Source: Kumtagia sp963839725 (GTDB lineage: Bacteria > Pseudomonadota > Alphaproteobacteria > Rhizobiales > Rhizobiaceae). From it: a DNA stretch of 64,000 nucleotides. Position numbers and translations under genes: made by a program. Below the pieces are notes generated by a model. It was given only the letters and a program-made list of their open reading frames with translations, searched no databases and was not told the DNA's origin. Positions 16,945 through 26,334 of this stretch are shown here, in pieces. The DNA is taken from NCBI GenBank assembly GCA_963839725.1, contig CAWIWT010000045.1, positions 16,215-80,214 of the forward strand, in the 5' to 3' direction. The stretch's first letter is position 1. Every line of letters begins with the position of its first letter.

Positions 16945-18657
16945 CTAGTTTTCTTCCAGCAAGCCGGCGAGCCTCCATCCCTGCGCCAACACATCGTACA
17001 GTCGCGATACGCTACGCAACGGGTGGCTGGTGCTCATCGTGACGGCAACACCGGGATTTGCCGCCCGTAGCCTTCCAATCGCGTCACGAGCAGTAACCAG
17101 GTCCCCAGCCAGTGCCGAGTATGCGATAATGTGGCGATAGGCCCATGTCACTTCCGGGTTCTTCTCCACTACGCGCTGCGCCAGCCCGGCCGCGAGGGCA
17201 TAATCGCCCTCCAGGGCTGTAGCGCATACGATGCCCATCCTGAAATTGTGCTCCAGCGGGTCGAGCGGACTGAGCGTGAACGCCCGCTCGAAACTCTCCT
17301 TGGCCGTTTGTGGCTGGTCGCGATAAACGGCTATCCAGCCGGAACGGCCCCAGGCCCAGGCGTTGTTCGGGTCGAGCCACAGCGCCTCTTCCACATAGGC
17401 CGCTGCCCGATCCCGATCAGCCATGCATTGGAGCACTGCCGCCGCCAGTGCGGTCAAGGCCATCGGGTCATTGCTCGCCAGCCGCGACGCTTCGGCAACG
17501 GCGGCCAGGGCGAGTGCGCGATCCGCCTCGGGATCGGACGACCAGAGATAGACGAAATTCTGAGCGTGGCACCAGGCGAGCAGCGCATGCGCGCGCCCGT
17601 AGTCCGGATCGATGGCAATGGCTTCCTTGAGCAGTAAGATGGCCTGTTTATTTCCCTCGGCTGTCGCGCTCCAGATTTTCGGATATGCCGTCAACACCAG
17701 TTCATAGCTTCTCAGGCTGCCGGGCCGCTTGCGTCTGGCTGCTTCGATCTCGGCATAGAGCAAAGCCGGGCGGACTGCTCCCGCCACCCGCGCCGCAATC
17801 TCGTCTTCAAGTTCGAAGATGTCGGAAGCGGCTCGATCAAAGCGCTCGGACCAGAGCTGGGTCCGTGTTTCGGTGTCCACCAGCCCGACGGAAACGCGTA
17901 CACGGTCGCCAGCGCGGCGGACCGTTCCTTCAACCGCATAGCCGACGCCGAATTCCCTGCCGATCTCGCGCACGTCCACGCGGCGGCCCTTGTAGGCAAA
18001 CGCGGATTGCCGCGCGATCACAAAGAAACTGCGAACGCGCGACAGCATTGCCGTTATTTCCTCCACGACGCCATCGGTAAGATTTTCATCCTCAGGGCCA
18101 CCCAGATTTTCGAACGGCAGAACGACGACCGATGGGTGGTCCGTGTCGCGCTGCGCTGAAGCGATGGGCGCTTCCACCGCTGGCGGAGGTGTCGGCTTGG
18201 CGGGTCGCTCGCCGTTCTCGCGCTGTTCTTCAATCAGCGCCCGGGTCTCGTCTTCGGGCTCGACGCCAAGTTCCCGCTGCAAGGCCTCCTTAAATGACCG
18301 AAATTGTCGGAGCGCCGCATTCGCTTTCCCGCGATTGAGATAGAGCCTGATCAGGGCGCGGTGCGCTTCCTCTGCCGTGGCATCCGAAGCCACGAGCCGT
18401 TCGGCCAGGCGTTCGCAGGCAAGCTCTTCGGCGGTTCCGATCGCTGGGTATGCGCGACTGAGCCGGTCTACGAGTTCCACGGCCTTTCGCCGATAGGCGC
18501 TCCGGTGCGGCGCGAACCACTGGTCAAGCGGTTCGAGTGGCACAATACCGGCGGAAGAGCAGCAAGCGGACGGCCGCTCCCGCGGCGCCGGCATTCCAGT
18601 GGGCTTCCCTGCTGCCGAGCGGCAACTGGACAGATCCCGCCGCTGGACCAGCGTCAT
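16945..18657 (-). CDS. BTAD / TolB-like / TPR regulator, 5'-truncated
   Basis: From about 18545 the frame matches a bacterial transcriptional activator domain (WFAPHRSAYRRKAVELVDRL to LGVEPEDETRALIEEQ). A TolB-like segment follows (HPSVVVLPFENLGGPEDENL, GVGYAVEGTVRRAGDRVRVS), then a TPR region to the C-terminus. Such proteins normally start with a winged-helix DNA-binding domain, which is missing here. The first ~38 residues of the frame (Ser/Arg/Cys-rich) are not family-like and overlap the opposite-strand Gly-rich gene. I infer that the 5' end was lost at a junction near 18540. The sensor/TPR part is shared with the proteins at 37204 and 58758. Probably non-functional as a transcription factor. 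Confidence 0.75.
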   Translation of the reverse strand: MTLVQRRDLSSCRSAAGKPTGMPAPRERPSACCSSAGIVPLEPLDQWFAPHRSAYRRKAVELVDRLSRAYPAIGTAEELACERLAERLVASDATAEEAHRALIRLYLNRGKANAALRQFRSFKEALQRELGVEPEDETRALIEEQRENGERPAKPTPPPAVEAPIASAQRDTDHPSVVVLPFENLGGPEDENLTDGVVEEITAMLSRVRSFFVIARQSAFAYKGRRVDVREIGREFGVGYAVEGTVRRAGDRVRVSVGLVDTETRTQLWSERFDRAASDIFELEDEIAARVAGAVRPALLYAEIEAARRKRPGSLRSYELVLTAYPKIWSATAEGNKQAILLLKEAIAIDPDYGRAHALLAWCHAQNFVYLWSSDPEADRALALAAVAEASRLASNDPMALTALAAAVLQCMADRDRAAAYVEEALWLDPNNAWAWGRSGWIAVYRDQPQTAKESFERAFTLSPLDPLEHNFRMGIVCATALEGDYALAAGLAQRVVEKNPEVTWAYRHIIAYSALAGDLVTARDAIGRLRAANPGVAVTMSTSHPLRSVSRLYDVLAQGWRLAGLLEEN

Positions 18658-19490
18658 TGAACCAGCGCGCGATCCATGACAACCATGGAAGCAATCCCCC
18701 CAGCATTCCGGGCAGACAGAGCACTCAAGCGGACGCCGCTAGTCGTCCGAGTGCTGGCGGCAACCCGGGCAGCGGCAATTCCAGCGGCGGCGACGGCAAT
18801 GGCTTGCCTCCGGCGTCATGGAACCAGGTCCATGACAACCACGGAAACGATCCCAGCGGCATTCCGGGTGGACGGAGCACTCAAGGCAACGGCCCTGGTG
18901 GTCCCGGCGCCGACAGCGACCCGGGCGCTGGCGGGGACCCCGGGGGCACCACACCGAGTATGGGCGGTAACCCGGGCAATGGCAATTCTGGCGGCAACGG
19001 CGAAGGTTTGCCTCCGGCCTCATGGAACCAGCACGCGACAAATGACACCGGCGGCGGCTCTGGTGACGGCGGGGACCACGAACGCAGCATGCCGGGCGGG
19101 GGAGGCCACGGCAGCGGCAAAAATGGTGGTGCTGATCGTGGCGGTGGCAGCGGAAAAGGCGGCCAGATCCACGACGATAACGGTCATGGAAACGATCCGG
19201 GCAAGCAGGACCCGAGCAACCCCGGAAGGTCCAACGACTCCGGAAACGGCGAGGGGAGCAGCGGCAAACATGGCGGCACTGGTCACGTCGGTGGCAGCGG
19301 CAACACCGGCGGCAACGGCAACGGTAACGGCCACAAGGGCAACGATTCCGACGGTGGCGGCAACAACGGCGACCGCCCTCATGACGATAATGGACATGGA
19401 AACGATCCAGGCAAAGTCGACAGTAGCAATCCGGGCGGTGGCAGCGGCAGGAACGGAAACGAACATGGACATGACGGCGACCATAGCTAA
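18537..19490 (+). CDS. Gly/Asn/Asp-rich repeat protein (uncharacterised)
   Basis: 317 residues from a GTG at 18537. After about 45 residues it is low-complexity, with recurring blocks: NGLPPASWNQ (twice), HDNHGNDPSGIPGG and relatives (NHGSNPPSIPG, NGHGNDPGKQDPSNPG, NGHGNDPGKVDSSNPG), about three to five imperfect copies. No signal peptide or membrane helix is seen. The N-terminus overlaps the truncated BTAD gene on the other strand, so the true start may be downstream or the gene may be 5'-truncated. Acidic Gly/Asn/Asp blocks suggest an extended, perhaps metal-binding or surface protein; this is inference. Two tiny membrane-protein genes follow on the same strand. Confidence 0.5.
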   Translation: MAQYRRKSSKRTAAPAAPAFQWASLLPSGNWTDPAAGPASLNQRAIHDNHGSNPPSIPGRQSTQADAASRPSAGGNPGSGNSSGGDGNGLPPASWNQVHDNHGNDPSGIPGGRSTQGNGPGGPGADSDPGAGGDPGGTTPSMGGNPGNGNSGGNGEGLPPASWNQHATNDTGGGSGDGGDHERSMPGGGGHGSGKNGGADRGGGSGKGGQIHDDNGHGNDPGKQDPSNPGRSNDSGNGEGSSGKHGGTGHVGGSGNTGGNGNGNGHKGNDSDGGGNNGDRPHDDNGHGNDPGKVDSSNPGGGSGRNGNEHGHDGDHS

Positions 19491-19526
19491 GGCCACGCTC
19501 TGTCATCATTCCAAGGAGGAAACAGA

Positions 19527-19667
19527 TTGTTTTACGCCCTAATCATCATCATCGGCGCCCACGGTTTCACCATCGGTAACGGCCTGACATGGGCCGACTG
19601 CCAACGCGCCATTTCGATTAGCAGTGATGGCGACATCATGAGATGCGTCATGGAACAGGAGGTATAG
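19527..19667 (+). CDS. Small protein with one hydrophobic helix, TTG start
   Basis: 46 residues starting at TTG 19527 behind a perfect AGGAGG seven bases upstream. It reads (M)FYALIIIIGAHGFTIGNGLT, WADCQRAISISSD, MRCVMEQEV. The hydrophobic N-terminus could be a signal or anchor, and two Cys follow. The next gene begins 4 bp after its stop. No family is recognised, but the SD and spacing make translation likely. Confidence 0.6.
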   Translation: MFYALIIIIGAHGFTIGNGLTWADCQRAISISSDGDIMRCVMEQEV

Positions 19668-19671
19668 GGAC

Positions 19672-19818
19672 ATGGATGTGATGTCTTCGAACGGCACGGA
19701 AGCCGTTGAGGGTGAATTGCTGCTAACGGAGCAATCCGTGTGGCAGGCGCGTTGGCTCCTCATTCCCATATTCGCGCTCTACGGAAGTATGATGCTCATC
19801 GGCGTGTTTTTCGGTTAG
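19672..19818 (+). CDS. Small single-helix membrane protein
   Basis: 48 residues starting MDVMSSNGTEAVEGELLLTE with a C-terminal hydrophobic segment (ARWLLIPIFALYGSMMLIGV, FFG). GGAGG lies about 10 nt upstream, inside the previous gene's end. Likely an inner-membrane peptide in an operon with the TTG-start gene. Function unknown. Confidence 0.6.
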   Translation: MDVMSSNGTEAVEGELLLTEQSVWQARWLLIPIFALYGSMMLIGVFFG

Positions 19819-20073
19819 CAGGACGGCTGCGAGAACGTTGCTGGCCACCGTCTGGCAGCAGGGACATCAGTCAGGCCGCTTCCGCGCATTCAGTCACATC
19901 GTTCGCCGCAGGGATCAGAACGATCAATCAGACTCCGCTACGCAAGCGAGCCGCCGACCGCAAATGCGCGGAAAAGTAGCAAACGCATAACTAGCAGTTT
20001 TGACCACCGAGTGACGAGCACCGCAGGAGTGAATTCCGGCGACGCTTTTTCTTTGTTCAGGGAGGAAGACTGA

Positions 20074-20910
20074 GTGTTCAGTTCCATCGCATCAACACAA
20101 CCAAACCCTCGGGCCGCGGTTACGGCATTGACGCTTTTTGCAGCCAGCGCTGCATTGTTCGTCCAAGCTGAAACTGTTCATGCGAAGCCAAAGCGATCGG
20201 CGACTGCGGCTCAATGCCGGCATCTATTGGTAACCGGCAGGGACCCGGGTTACACGTCGGGGTTTAGTTGCCGACAAAAGACGATGCACCACCCTTTGAC
20301 GACTGCTTCTATTGGTAAGCTGGCGTCTCAGTCAGCCTCCACGAGGAAGTATGACGGCCGGCAAAGGCACGATCAGAGCCACATCGCCTCCGAGACGAAC
20401 ACCATGCTGTTTTGCGTGCGTGTATCGGACGGATATTTCTTTCCTGCCCCAAACTCGCAGTTCGTCGGTTTGGACCATGCCGAGAAAACGCTCGACCGAT
20501 GCAGATCTATCTGCGGCACCAAGGATATCGAAGTCTACACGCTCGACGACACGGCCCTTGAAAGCGAGGAGATGGCCTCGGTGGAGGGCGGCGAAAGCTA
20601 TAAGGAGCTTCCTACCGCCTTCGAATACCGCAACGCTCCTGACTTCAAGGGCTGCGATTTCCACCGGTACTATCAGAAGGTGAACGAAGCGAGGGCACGG
20701 TCGGTCACGCCTTACAACATGGACGACGCGATCATCCCTCTCCCGAGCCCACGGCCCACGCCGCCGGCTGTTGCAAGCAAAACGACCGATGCGCCTTATC
20801 CGGGCATTGACCCCATCACGACTTCACACAGCGGTCTCCGGAAGCGAAATGTGAGGGTCGTGCTGCCAGGATACCTGCCCGACAGGACGGATGATCAAAT
20901 GGTGTTTTAG
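20074..20910 (+). CDS. DUF2865 secreted protein
   Basis: 278 residues from GTG 20074 with GGGAGGAAG as SD. An N-terminal signal-like stretch (AVTALTLFAASAALFVQAET) is followed by a Cys-containing region and the DUF2865 core: MLFCVRVSDGYFFPAPNSQF, then CRSICGTKDIEVYTLDD. The core Cys residues probably form disulfides in the periplasm. The C-terminal part is Pro-rich. The family occurs widely in Rhizobiales as envelope proteins of unknown role. Single gene with about 250 bp of empty sequence before it. Confidence 0.8.
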   Translation: MFSSIASTQPNPRAAVTALTLFAASAALFVQAETVHAKPKRSATAAQCRHLLVTGRDPGYTSGFSCRQKTMHHPLTTASIGKLASQSASTRKYDGRQRHDQSHIASETNTMLFCVRVSDGYFFPAPNSQFVGLDHAEKTLDRCRSICGTKDIEVYTLDDTALESEEMASVEGGESYKELPTAFEYRNAPDFKGCDFHRYYQKVNEARARSVTPYNMDDAIIPLPSPRPTPPAVASKTTDAPYPGIDPITTSHSGLRKRNVRVVLPGYLPDRTDDQMVF

Positions 20911-21325
20911 AGCTAGCGGAGGCTAAGGTCGAGGTTGAACATAGCGCGCTCAAGCTATCTCGTGACAGCTGCGCGAGACGAGCGACCGGACGGCGATGCA
21001 AGCTCTCCCACTGGCTCTTCTGCCCAGAGGTGCATCGATCTCCCGTCCGCCACCGCACCCACTATCATAGCGGATTCGGTGCAAGATGAGTTACAAGGTG
21101 CCGAGCGCAGCGAGGCGGAGAGGGGTAATCTCAGATGCACAGTTTCGGGACGGGGGAATAGAAAATCTTCACCCGAAAATTCTTATCCAATCTTTCCAGT
21201 TGCTTAGCCTTTCATTTTGTCGATTTTCCGTCGTCCCGACGCCACTCCCATTCCTTCGCGTAATGTCCGCCATAGCAGCTTGCCCGGGAACGGATGTGCA
21301 CAACCGAGCATCCAGGCAAGGCGGC
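20911..21325. other. Intergenic, nothing recognised
   Basis: Several overlapping open frames on both strands, none with SD plus family-like sequence. Confidence 0.5.
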
Positions 21326-21386
21326 GCCGGGTCGGTCGCGCAACGGTAGCGCGGCTTGGGGTGATCCCCCGCAATCTAGACCCGGC
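21326..21386 (+). ncRNA. Candidate three-way-junction RNA upstream of trmFO
   Basis: A 61-nt segment that can fold with an 8-bp closing stem GCCGGGTC/GACCCGGC, a 7-bp hairpin GTCGCGC-AACGGTA-GCGCGGC (one GU) and a 4-bp hairpin GGGG-TGAT-CCCC. The first inner hairpin resembles a tRNA D arm (GCGC-AACGGTA-GCGC), but no anticodon or T arm follows. Its strand is not settled; as drawn it reads toward trmFO, 390 bp on. Confidence 0.4.
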
Positions 21387-21513
21387 CCCTTATCAAGCTC
21401 GTGAGCCGTTCACTCGGCCGGGTTTGATGAGGGGAAGAACGTCATGGCGGGGCGCGGGTGACTGCGCCACACTTTACTACTTAGGAAGGCTCGGCCTCGC
21501 GCCCCGTCTCCCA

Positions 21514-21533
21514 TCCTGAGCTTGTCGAAGGAC
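21514..21533. repeat. Dispersed palindromic-type repeat unit
   Basis: TCCTGAGCTTGTCGAAGGAC, a sequence that recurs in intergenic DNA of many proteobacteria, usually as part of an imperfect palindrome. Only one copy is seen here. Confidence 0.5.
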
Positions 21534-21772
21534 GGCAAGGGGGTTCTTTGACAAAGGCCAGGGCCGAAAGGCAGCGTGGCAAAGACGAGGTGTGTTAAAT
21601 GCGGCGGCGAAGCGCTTGCCGTCTGGGACAACCTGCTGGAGGCAGTTCCTGTCTTGCCAAACCGGGCGATGCCATTGGAAGGCACGCGCTGGCGGCAAAA
21701 AGGGAACTGTCCCTCGCGACCGCCCGCCACCGGGTCGTTGCATTCACGCCTGAGCAGGATTATTCCGGCGCC

Positions 21773-23197
21773 ATGACACTCACACCCATACACATCATCG
21801 GCGGCGAACTCGCCGGATCGGAAGCAGCCTGGCAAGGCGCGCAGGCTGGCGTGCCGGTCATTCTCCATGAAATGCGTGGCGTACGCGGCACCGATGCGCA
21901 CAAAACCGACAATCTTGCCGAGCTTGTCTGTTCCAACTCCTTCCGGTCGGACGATGCCGAGACGAACGCGGTCGGCCTGTTGCATGCTGAAATGCGGCTG
22001 GCGAACTCGATGATCATGGCCTGCGGCGACGCCAATCAGGTGCCGGCCGGCGGCGCGTTGGCGGTGGATCGCGACGGCTTTTCGGCTGCGGTCACCGCGA
22101 AGCTTGAAACCCACCCGCTGATCACCATCGTGCGCGAGGAAATCGCCGGCTTGCCCCCGGACGATTGGGACCAGGCGATCATTGCCACTGGTCCCCTCAC
22201 CGCTCCCTCACTGGCGCGGGCAATTGCCGAGCGCACCGGGGCCGACGCGCTCGCTTTCTTCGATGCCATCGCGCCGATCGTGCACTTCGACTCGATCGAC
22301 ATGGATATTTGCTGGTTCCAGTCGCGCTACGACAAGGTCGGGCCGGGTGGCACCGGCAAGGACTACATCAACTGCCCGATGGACAAGGCGCAATATGAGG
22401 CTTTCGTTCAGGCGCTGGTTGATGGCGACAAGACCGAGTTCAAGCAATGGGAAGGCACCCCCTATTTCGACGGCTGCCTACCGATCGAGGTGATGGCCGA
22501 GCGCGGGCCCGAAACGCTACGGCACGGACCAATGAAGCCGATGGGCCTGACCAACGCGCACAACCCATCGGTGAAGGCCTATGCCGTGGTCCAGTTGCGG
22601 CAGGACAATGCGCTGGGCACGCTCTACAATATGGTCGGTTTCCAGACGAAACTGAAGCACGGTGAGCAGGTCCGCATCTTCCGCAGTATCCCCGGACTGG
22701 AAAATGCCGATTTCGCGCGGCTCGGCGGCCTGCACCGCAACACCTACATCAACTCGCCGACCTTGCTCGATCCAACCTTGCAGCTGAAGGGCCGCCCGGG
22801 CCTGCGCTTCGCCGGTCAGATCACCGGTTGCGAAGGCTATGTCGAAAGCGCTGCAATCGGCCTGCTGGCAGGACGATTCGCCGCCGCGGAGCGGATCGGC
22901 GCATCGCTGACGCCACCTCCGGCAACGTCGGCCTTCGGCGCGTTGCTTGGCCACATCACCGGCGGCCATATTGTTTCCGACGACGAACCGGGCAAGCGTT
23001 CCTTTCAGCCGATGAACGTCAATTTCGGGCTGTTCCCGCCGCTGGAAGCCGGAACAAAGCTCAAGCCCGAAGGGTTCGAAGGCCGGTTTCGCGGCAAGGA
23101 CAAGTCCGTGGCAAGGAAGAAAGCGATGACGGCGCGCGCGCTGGCGGATTGCAGAAAGTGGCTTGGGCTGAATTTCCGGGTGGAAGCAGCCGCGTAG
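21773..23197 (+). CDS. trmFO: Methylenetetrahydrofolate-tRNA-(uracil-5)-methyltransferase TrmFO
   Basis: A folate- and FAD-dependent enzyme that methylates U54 in the tRNA T loop. 474 residues from MTLTPIHIIGGELAGSEAAW; the FAD dinucleotide fold GGELAGSEAA is at residues 10-19. Conserved blocks follow: ELVCSNSFRSDDAETNAVGL, YINCPMDKAQYEAF, PIEVMAERGPETLRHGPMKP, and LYNMVGFQTKLKHGEQVRIF. The frame is open upstream to 21599, but those codons are not family-like. AGGATT upstream is a moderate SD. Full-length and intact; it converges on rlpA. Confidence 0.97.
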   Translation: MTLTPIHIIGGELAGSEAAWQGAQAGVPVILHEMRGVRGTDAHKTDNLAELVCSNSFRSDDAETNAVGLLHAEMRLANSMIMACGDANQVPAGGALAVDRDGFSAAVTAKLETHPLITIVREEIAGLPPDDWDQAIIATGPLTAPSLARAIAERTGADALAFFDAIAPIVHFDSIDMDICWFQSRYDKVGPGGTGKDYINCPMDKAQYEAFVQALVDGDKTEFKQWEGTPYFDGCLPIEVMAERGPETLRHGPMKPMGLTNAHNPSVKAYAVVQLRQDNALGTLYNMVGFQTKLKHGEQVRIFRSIPGLENADFARLGGLHRNTYINSPTLLDPTLQLKGRPGLRFAGQITGCEGYVESAAIGLLAGRFAAAERIGASLTPPPATSAFGALLGHITGGHIVSDDEPGKRSFQPMNVNFGLFPPLEAGTKLKPEGFEGRFRGKDKSVARKKAMTARALADCRKWLGLNFRVEAAA

Positions 23198-23281
23198 TCA
23201 CGCCCGGAAAGCGCGCATGAGAATTCAAATTCCAAGGCGAGCTTCGAGTTGTCCAGCCGCCTCAGCGGAGATCAGCATACC

Positions 23282-24517
23282 TCAGTCCCGAACTGCTATC
23301 GCGTCCGGCGCTCCGTGTTGCCAGGCGGCCTGGAGCAAGTCATCGAGCGAACCACGGCCATCCTCGAAGACGCTTACCGTGTAGACTTCCGCCCCGGCTT
23401 CCAGTGATGCCTCGAGCGTCGTGCGCCCAAACGCTGACAAAACCGCGCAAATGCGTTCAGCCTCTGCCTTGTCGACAAACGTGCCTGCGGCGACGAAAGG
23501 TTCGTAAGACTGCGCGCTCACGTCCGCCTTCCAAGGCTCACTCAAGGACGACGTCCGTGCCCCAACAAGCGCATCGAATGCTTCGGATGCGCTGTTCGGC
23601 TCATTCGGTGCATAGGACATGGTCGCAAGCGCCACCTGCATCGTTCCGATTTCCTCGTTCGACGGGCGCTCGGGCGCGATCGGACCGAAATCCGGAAGCA
23701 CCAGATTTTCCCGCTGTATAACATTGGCCGTCATGATCGGCTCGGCGGATTCGGACTGGTCCGACGTCATATCCGTCAGCGTGCCGGGGAACGGCACTGC
23801 AGCGCGCTGGCCGATCGATCCGCTCGGGGTCGAGCCGTTCATCGCCACCATCACGCCCGTCGGCAGCCCGTCCGATGGATCGGGCGCGGCATTGCCGGGC
23901 TTGTAGGAGGCCAACAGATACTGGTCGTCGCGACCTTCGAGCGGCGCGCGGCCGACATATTCGACCTTCACCTTTGCGGTTCCGCTGTGCGTATAGTCGA
24001 GCATCTCGGCGGCACGCTTCGACAGGTCGATCAGACGGCCGTTGGCATAAGGCCCGCGATCGTTGACGCGCACGATAACCGAACTGCCATTCTTCGTATT
24101 GGTAACGCGCGCGTAACTCGGCAGCGGCATCGTCGGATGCGCCGCGGTCAGATGCGTCATGTCGTATATCTCACCGTTGGCCGTAAGACGCCCGTGAAAA
24201 GCGTCGCCATACCAGGAAGCAAGGCCAAGCTTTTTGTAATTCTTGTCTTCCTTCGGATAATACATCTTGCCGCGCACCTTGTAGGGGCGGCCAACTTGGT
24301 CGCGACCACCGCCACGCGGCAAGTTCGACTTTCCGAAACTGATGCGAGGGCTCGCTTTGACGCCGTATTCGGACTCGGCAAAATATTCCTTCGAGCGCTT
24401 CGACGCGACCATCGACTTTGGCTGCTGGGTGGTGCACGCGGCGAGAGCGCCAGCGCAAAGCGCTGTAACGGCAACCGAAGCTGCGCGGCTAAGACGCGGA
24501 CGCGTCGAAAATGCCAT
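23282..24517 (-). CDS. rlpA: RlpA-type lipoprotein (septal-ring peptidoglycan hydrolase family)
   Basis: 411 residues. A lipoprotein signal peptide ends in lipobox LAAC with Cys28. The double-psi beta-barrel domain is clear: LGLASWYGDAFHGRLTANGE, AAHPTMPLPSYARVTN, VIVRVNDRGPYANGRLIDLS and AAEMLDY. In RlpA relatives this domain cleaves denuded glycan strands at the septum. A Pro/Ser-rich linker follows and the last ~80 residues (YEPFVAAGTFVDKAEAERIC...YTVSVFEDGRGSL) look like a SPOR domain. Full length for rhizobial RlpA. It converges on trmFO with an 84-bp gap and no clear terminator. Confidence 0.93.
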   Translation of the reverse strand: MAFSTRPRLSRAASVAVTALCAGALAACTTQQPKSMVASKRSKEYFAESEYGVKASPRISFGKSNLPRGGGRDQVGRPYKVRGKMYYPKEDKNYKKLGLASWYGDAFHGRLTANGEIYDMTHLTAAHPTMPLPSYARVTNTKNGSSVIVRVNDRGPYANGRLIDLSKRAAEMLDYTHSGTAKVKVEYVGRAPLEGRDDQYLLASYKPGNAAPDPSDGLPTGVMVAMNGSTPSGSIGQRAAVPFPGTLTDMTSDQSESAEPIMTANVIQRENLVLPDFGPIAPERPSNEEIGTMQVALATMSYAPNEPNSASEAFDALVGARTSSLSEPWKADVSAQSYEPFVAAGTFVDKAEAERICAVLSAFGRTTLEASLEAGAEVYTVSVFEDGRGSLDDLLQAAWQHGAPDAIAVRD

Positions 24518-24898
24518 GCCGGATTGTCCCCAACTTCGACCAAAACGCGAATGATTGAAAATTCCGCGCTGAACGCATCGGAATCAAGCAGCCGCAAGCT
24601 ACCCCAGCACTCTCCTACGCCGGAGTGGTTATTTTGAAATTAACCGATTGTGTCAGGAAACTGGCAGGATTATGGCCGCGCGCGAGAAATTGCGCACTGT
24701 GACGCGCTTTAACAGTGTCGGGCACGGACAACGCCATGTTCCGGCTTGGTGACGATAGAGGGTAAGTTTCCCCTTTTCAAGGTTTGGCATCGACACTGCG
24801 AACGATGTCCCTGATTGCATCATCATATCTTGAATCGCAGTGCCAACTTACGCGTCAGTGCAGTGAAGGCAAGTACCATCCAAACCAACAATCTTGCT
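24518..24898. other. Intergenic upstream of rlpA
   Basis: Probably carries the rlpA promoter; AT-rich at 24625-24665. No gene recognised. Confidence 0.5.
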
Positions 24899-25024
24899 TT
24901 AGCCGTGGGAGCAACGGGAGCCAACCATGCCGCAGTTGGCCGGCTTATAACCATCGGTCGTCTGTGTTGCCTGGCAGGCACACACCAGGGCGGTGGCAAT
25001 GAGCAGGACAAACGTTCTTACCAC
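24899..25024 (-). CDS. Tiny lipoprotein (41 aa, GTG start)
   Basis: Starts at GTG 25024 behind AGGAGG five bases upstream. It reads (M)VRTFVLLIATALVCACQATQ then TTDGYKPANCGMVGSRCSHG. The hydrophobic N-terminus ends in a lipobox-like LVCAC, and the short mature part has four further Cys or Gly-rich turns. It resembles the lipoprotein at 26737-26844 in size and in the CQAT start of the mature region. Function unknown. It is too short to be found by length-based calling but has a strong SD. Confidence 0.6.
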   Translation of the reverse strand: MVRTFVLLIATALVCACQATQTTDGYKPANCGMVGSRCSHG

Positions 25025-25791
25025 CTGCGCCTCCTGAGGATGCCGATTGCCCGGACTTTTAGGCCGATTTCAAGGACGCGTGCGATCAACAACCCCTAAC
25101 GGGAATTGACTTCATGTTGATGACGCACGCTATTACTCAGCAACCTTGATCACAGCACGAGCCCGGCTCGAACGGCCTCTCCGCGAGCGTGCAATACGGA
25201 TCCTTCGAGCTGCGCCATTTTTGAGAAGGTGGCGGATTACCGCCGCCAAGGTTCAGCGAACCTGTTTGTTTTTGAAGCCAGATCACGAAGGACAGCGGAG
25301 CAAGCGGCGGTGGGCGACGCCGTTTGCTGACAAGCCGCACGCTCGAGAGCGATGACACTGATCTAGCGCTGGGGCACATAGCCAAATGTCGGATGCGTGA
25401 TCCGCACGGGTAGACGAGGCCCAAGCCTCAACGCCCAGAAAACGCCCGCCCTTTATGCGTTTGAAATCGCAGTATCCTCTTCATGGCGGCCCGATCCGGT
25501 TGCGTATCGCTATTCCTTGAACGGCCGGTGCATCTGGTCCGACAGCGGCTTCATCACATAGGACAGTACGTTGCGCTCGCCGGTCTGGCTACGAAGCGGA
25601 CATGTCGGGCTGCATTCGCTTGGCGTCCTTGAGGTAGGCCGTCTGGTCGTCGGGAGTGGTCCTGGCGACAAAGCAGGAGACCTGGCGCCGGATATGGCTC
25701 GCTACGAAACCGCATATAATTGCCATCTGGGAGGAAACGGTTGGTATACGCGCCGCTGCTATATCTCGGCAAAATTATTCGAGAGGGATAG
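25025..25791. other. Intergenic, no gene supported
   Basis: Open frames exist on both strands (for example 25137-25424 minus) but lack SD sites and family-like sequence. Likely decayed DNA. Confidence 0.5.
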
Positions 25792-26124
25792 ATGAGCAAG
25801 TTGCGCGACCGGTTCAGGGTCAGGATGGGTGACTGGCTATTTCCCGGCTGGCGGGAAGAAATGCATGTCGCATGGGAAAAGTACGTGGATGCGATGGGGG
25901 AAGCGGGACGGCTGCGCGAGGCTTTGGGTTTGGCGCGGACTTTGATGGAGGAGCGCGCTGACCTGGATGCGTACAAAGCAATCGTTGACGCGCTTGACCA
26001 GCCGATGCTGACGAGCACGCATTTTAGGCTGTTTAACAAGCTCATTAGCAAGCAGTCTTCAGAGGGCGAGGCCGCGCGGTGCCAGAAAGAGTTCCAGCAG
26101 GAGTTCAGCCGAAGGTATGGATGA
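25792..26124 (+). CDS. Hypothetical protein (110 aa)
   Basis: Starts MSKLRDRFRVRMGDWLFPGW behind GAGAGGGATAG. The body is an amphipathic helical protein (MHVAWEKYVDAMGEAGRLRE, ALGLARTLMEERADLDAYKA, IVDALDQP). No signal peptide, membrane helix or known motif. Composition is coding-like and the frame intact. An unrelated-looking 42-codon frame (MDEDAMSALATAEAKDARAV) starts at 26119, overlapping its end. Confidence 0.6.
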   Translation: MSKLRDRFRVRMGDWLFPGWREEMHVAWEKYVDAMGEAGRLREALGLARTLMEERADLDAYKAIVDALDQPMLTSTHFRLFNKLISKQSSEGEAARCQKEFQQEFSRRYG

Positions 26125-26334
26125 GGATGCAATGTCGGCCCTTGCTACAGCAGAAGCGAAAGACGCGCGAGCCGTACCGGAAGAGCCGAAACGACAACTG
26201 GAAGCCGGAGAAGCAGGACTGGGCTTCCGACGACGACACTAAAGACACTCAGGAAAAAGCCAAGCGAGAGGCTGAACGCATTTCGCGAATTGCTATAGAG
26301 AGGCTGAGGACAGAGCCAAGCGAGAGGCGCATGC

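Noticed and set aside
18739..19509. A 256-codon Arg/Cys/His-rich minus-strand frame
   Set aside because: Composition is the mirror image of the Gly-rich repeat gene; no SD and no plausible protein.
21326..21386. A tRNA gene upstream of trmFO
   Set aside because: It has a D-arm-like hairpin but no anticodon arm, T arm or CCA-compatible acceptor. Kept only as a structured-RNA candidate.
25554..26132. A 192-codon minus-strand open frame
   Set aside because: Ser/Arg-rich shadow of the plus-strand gene at 25792; no SD.
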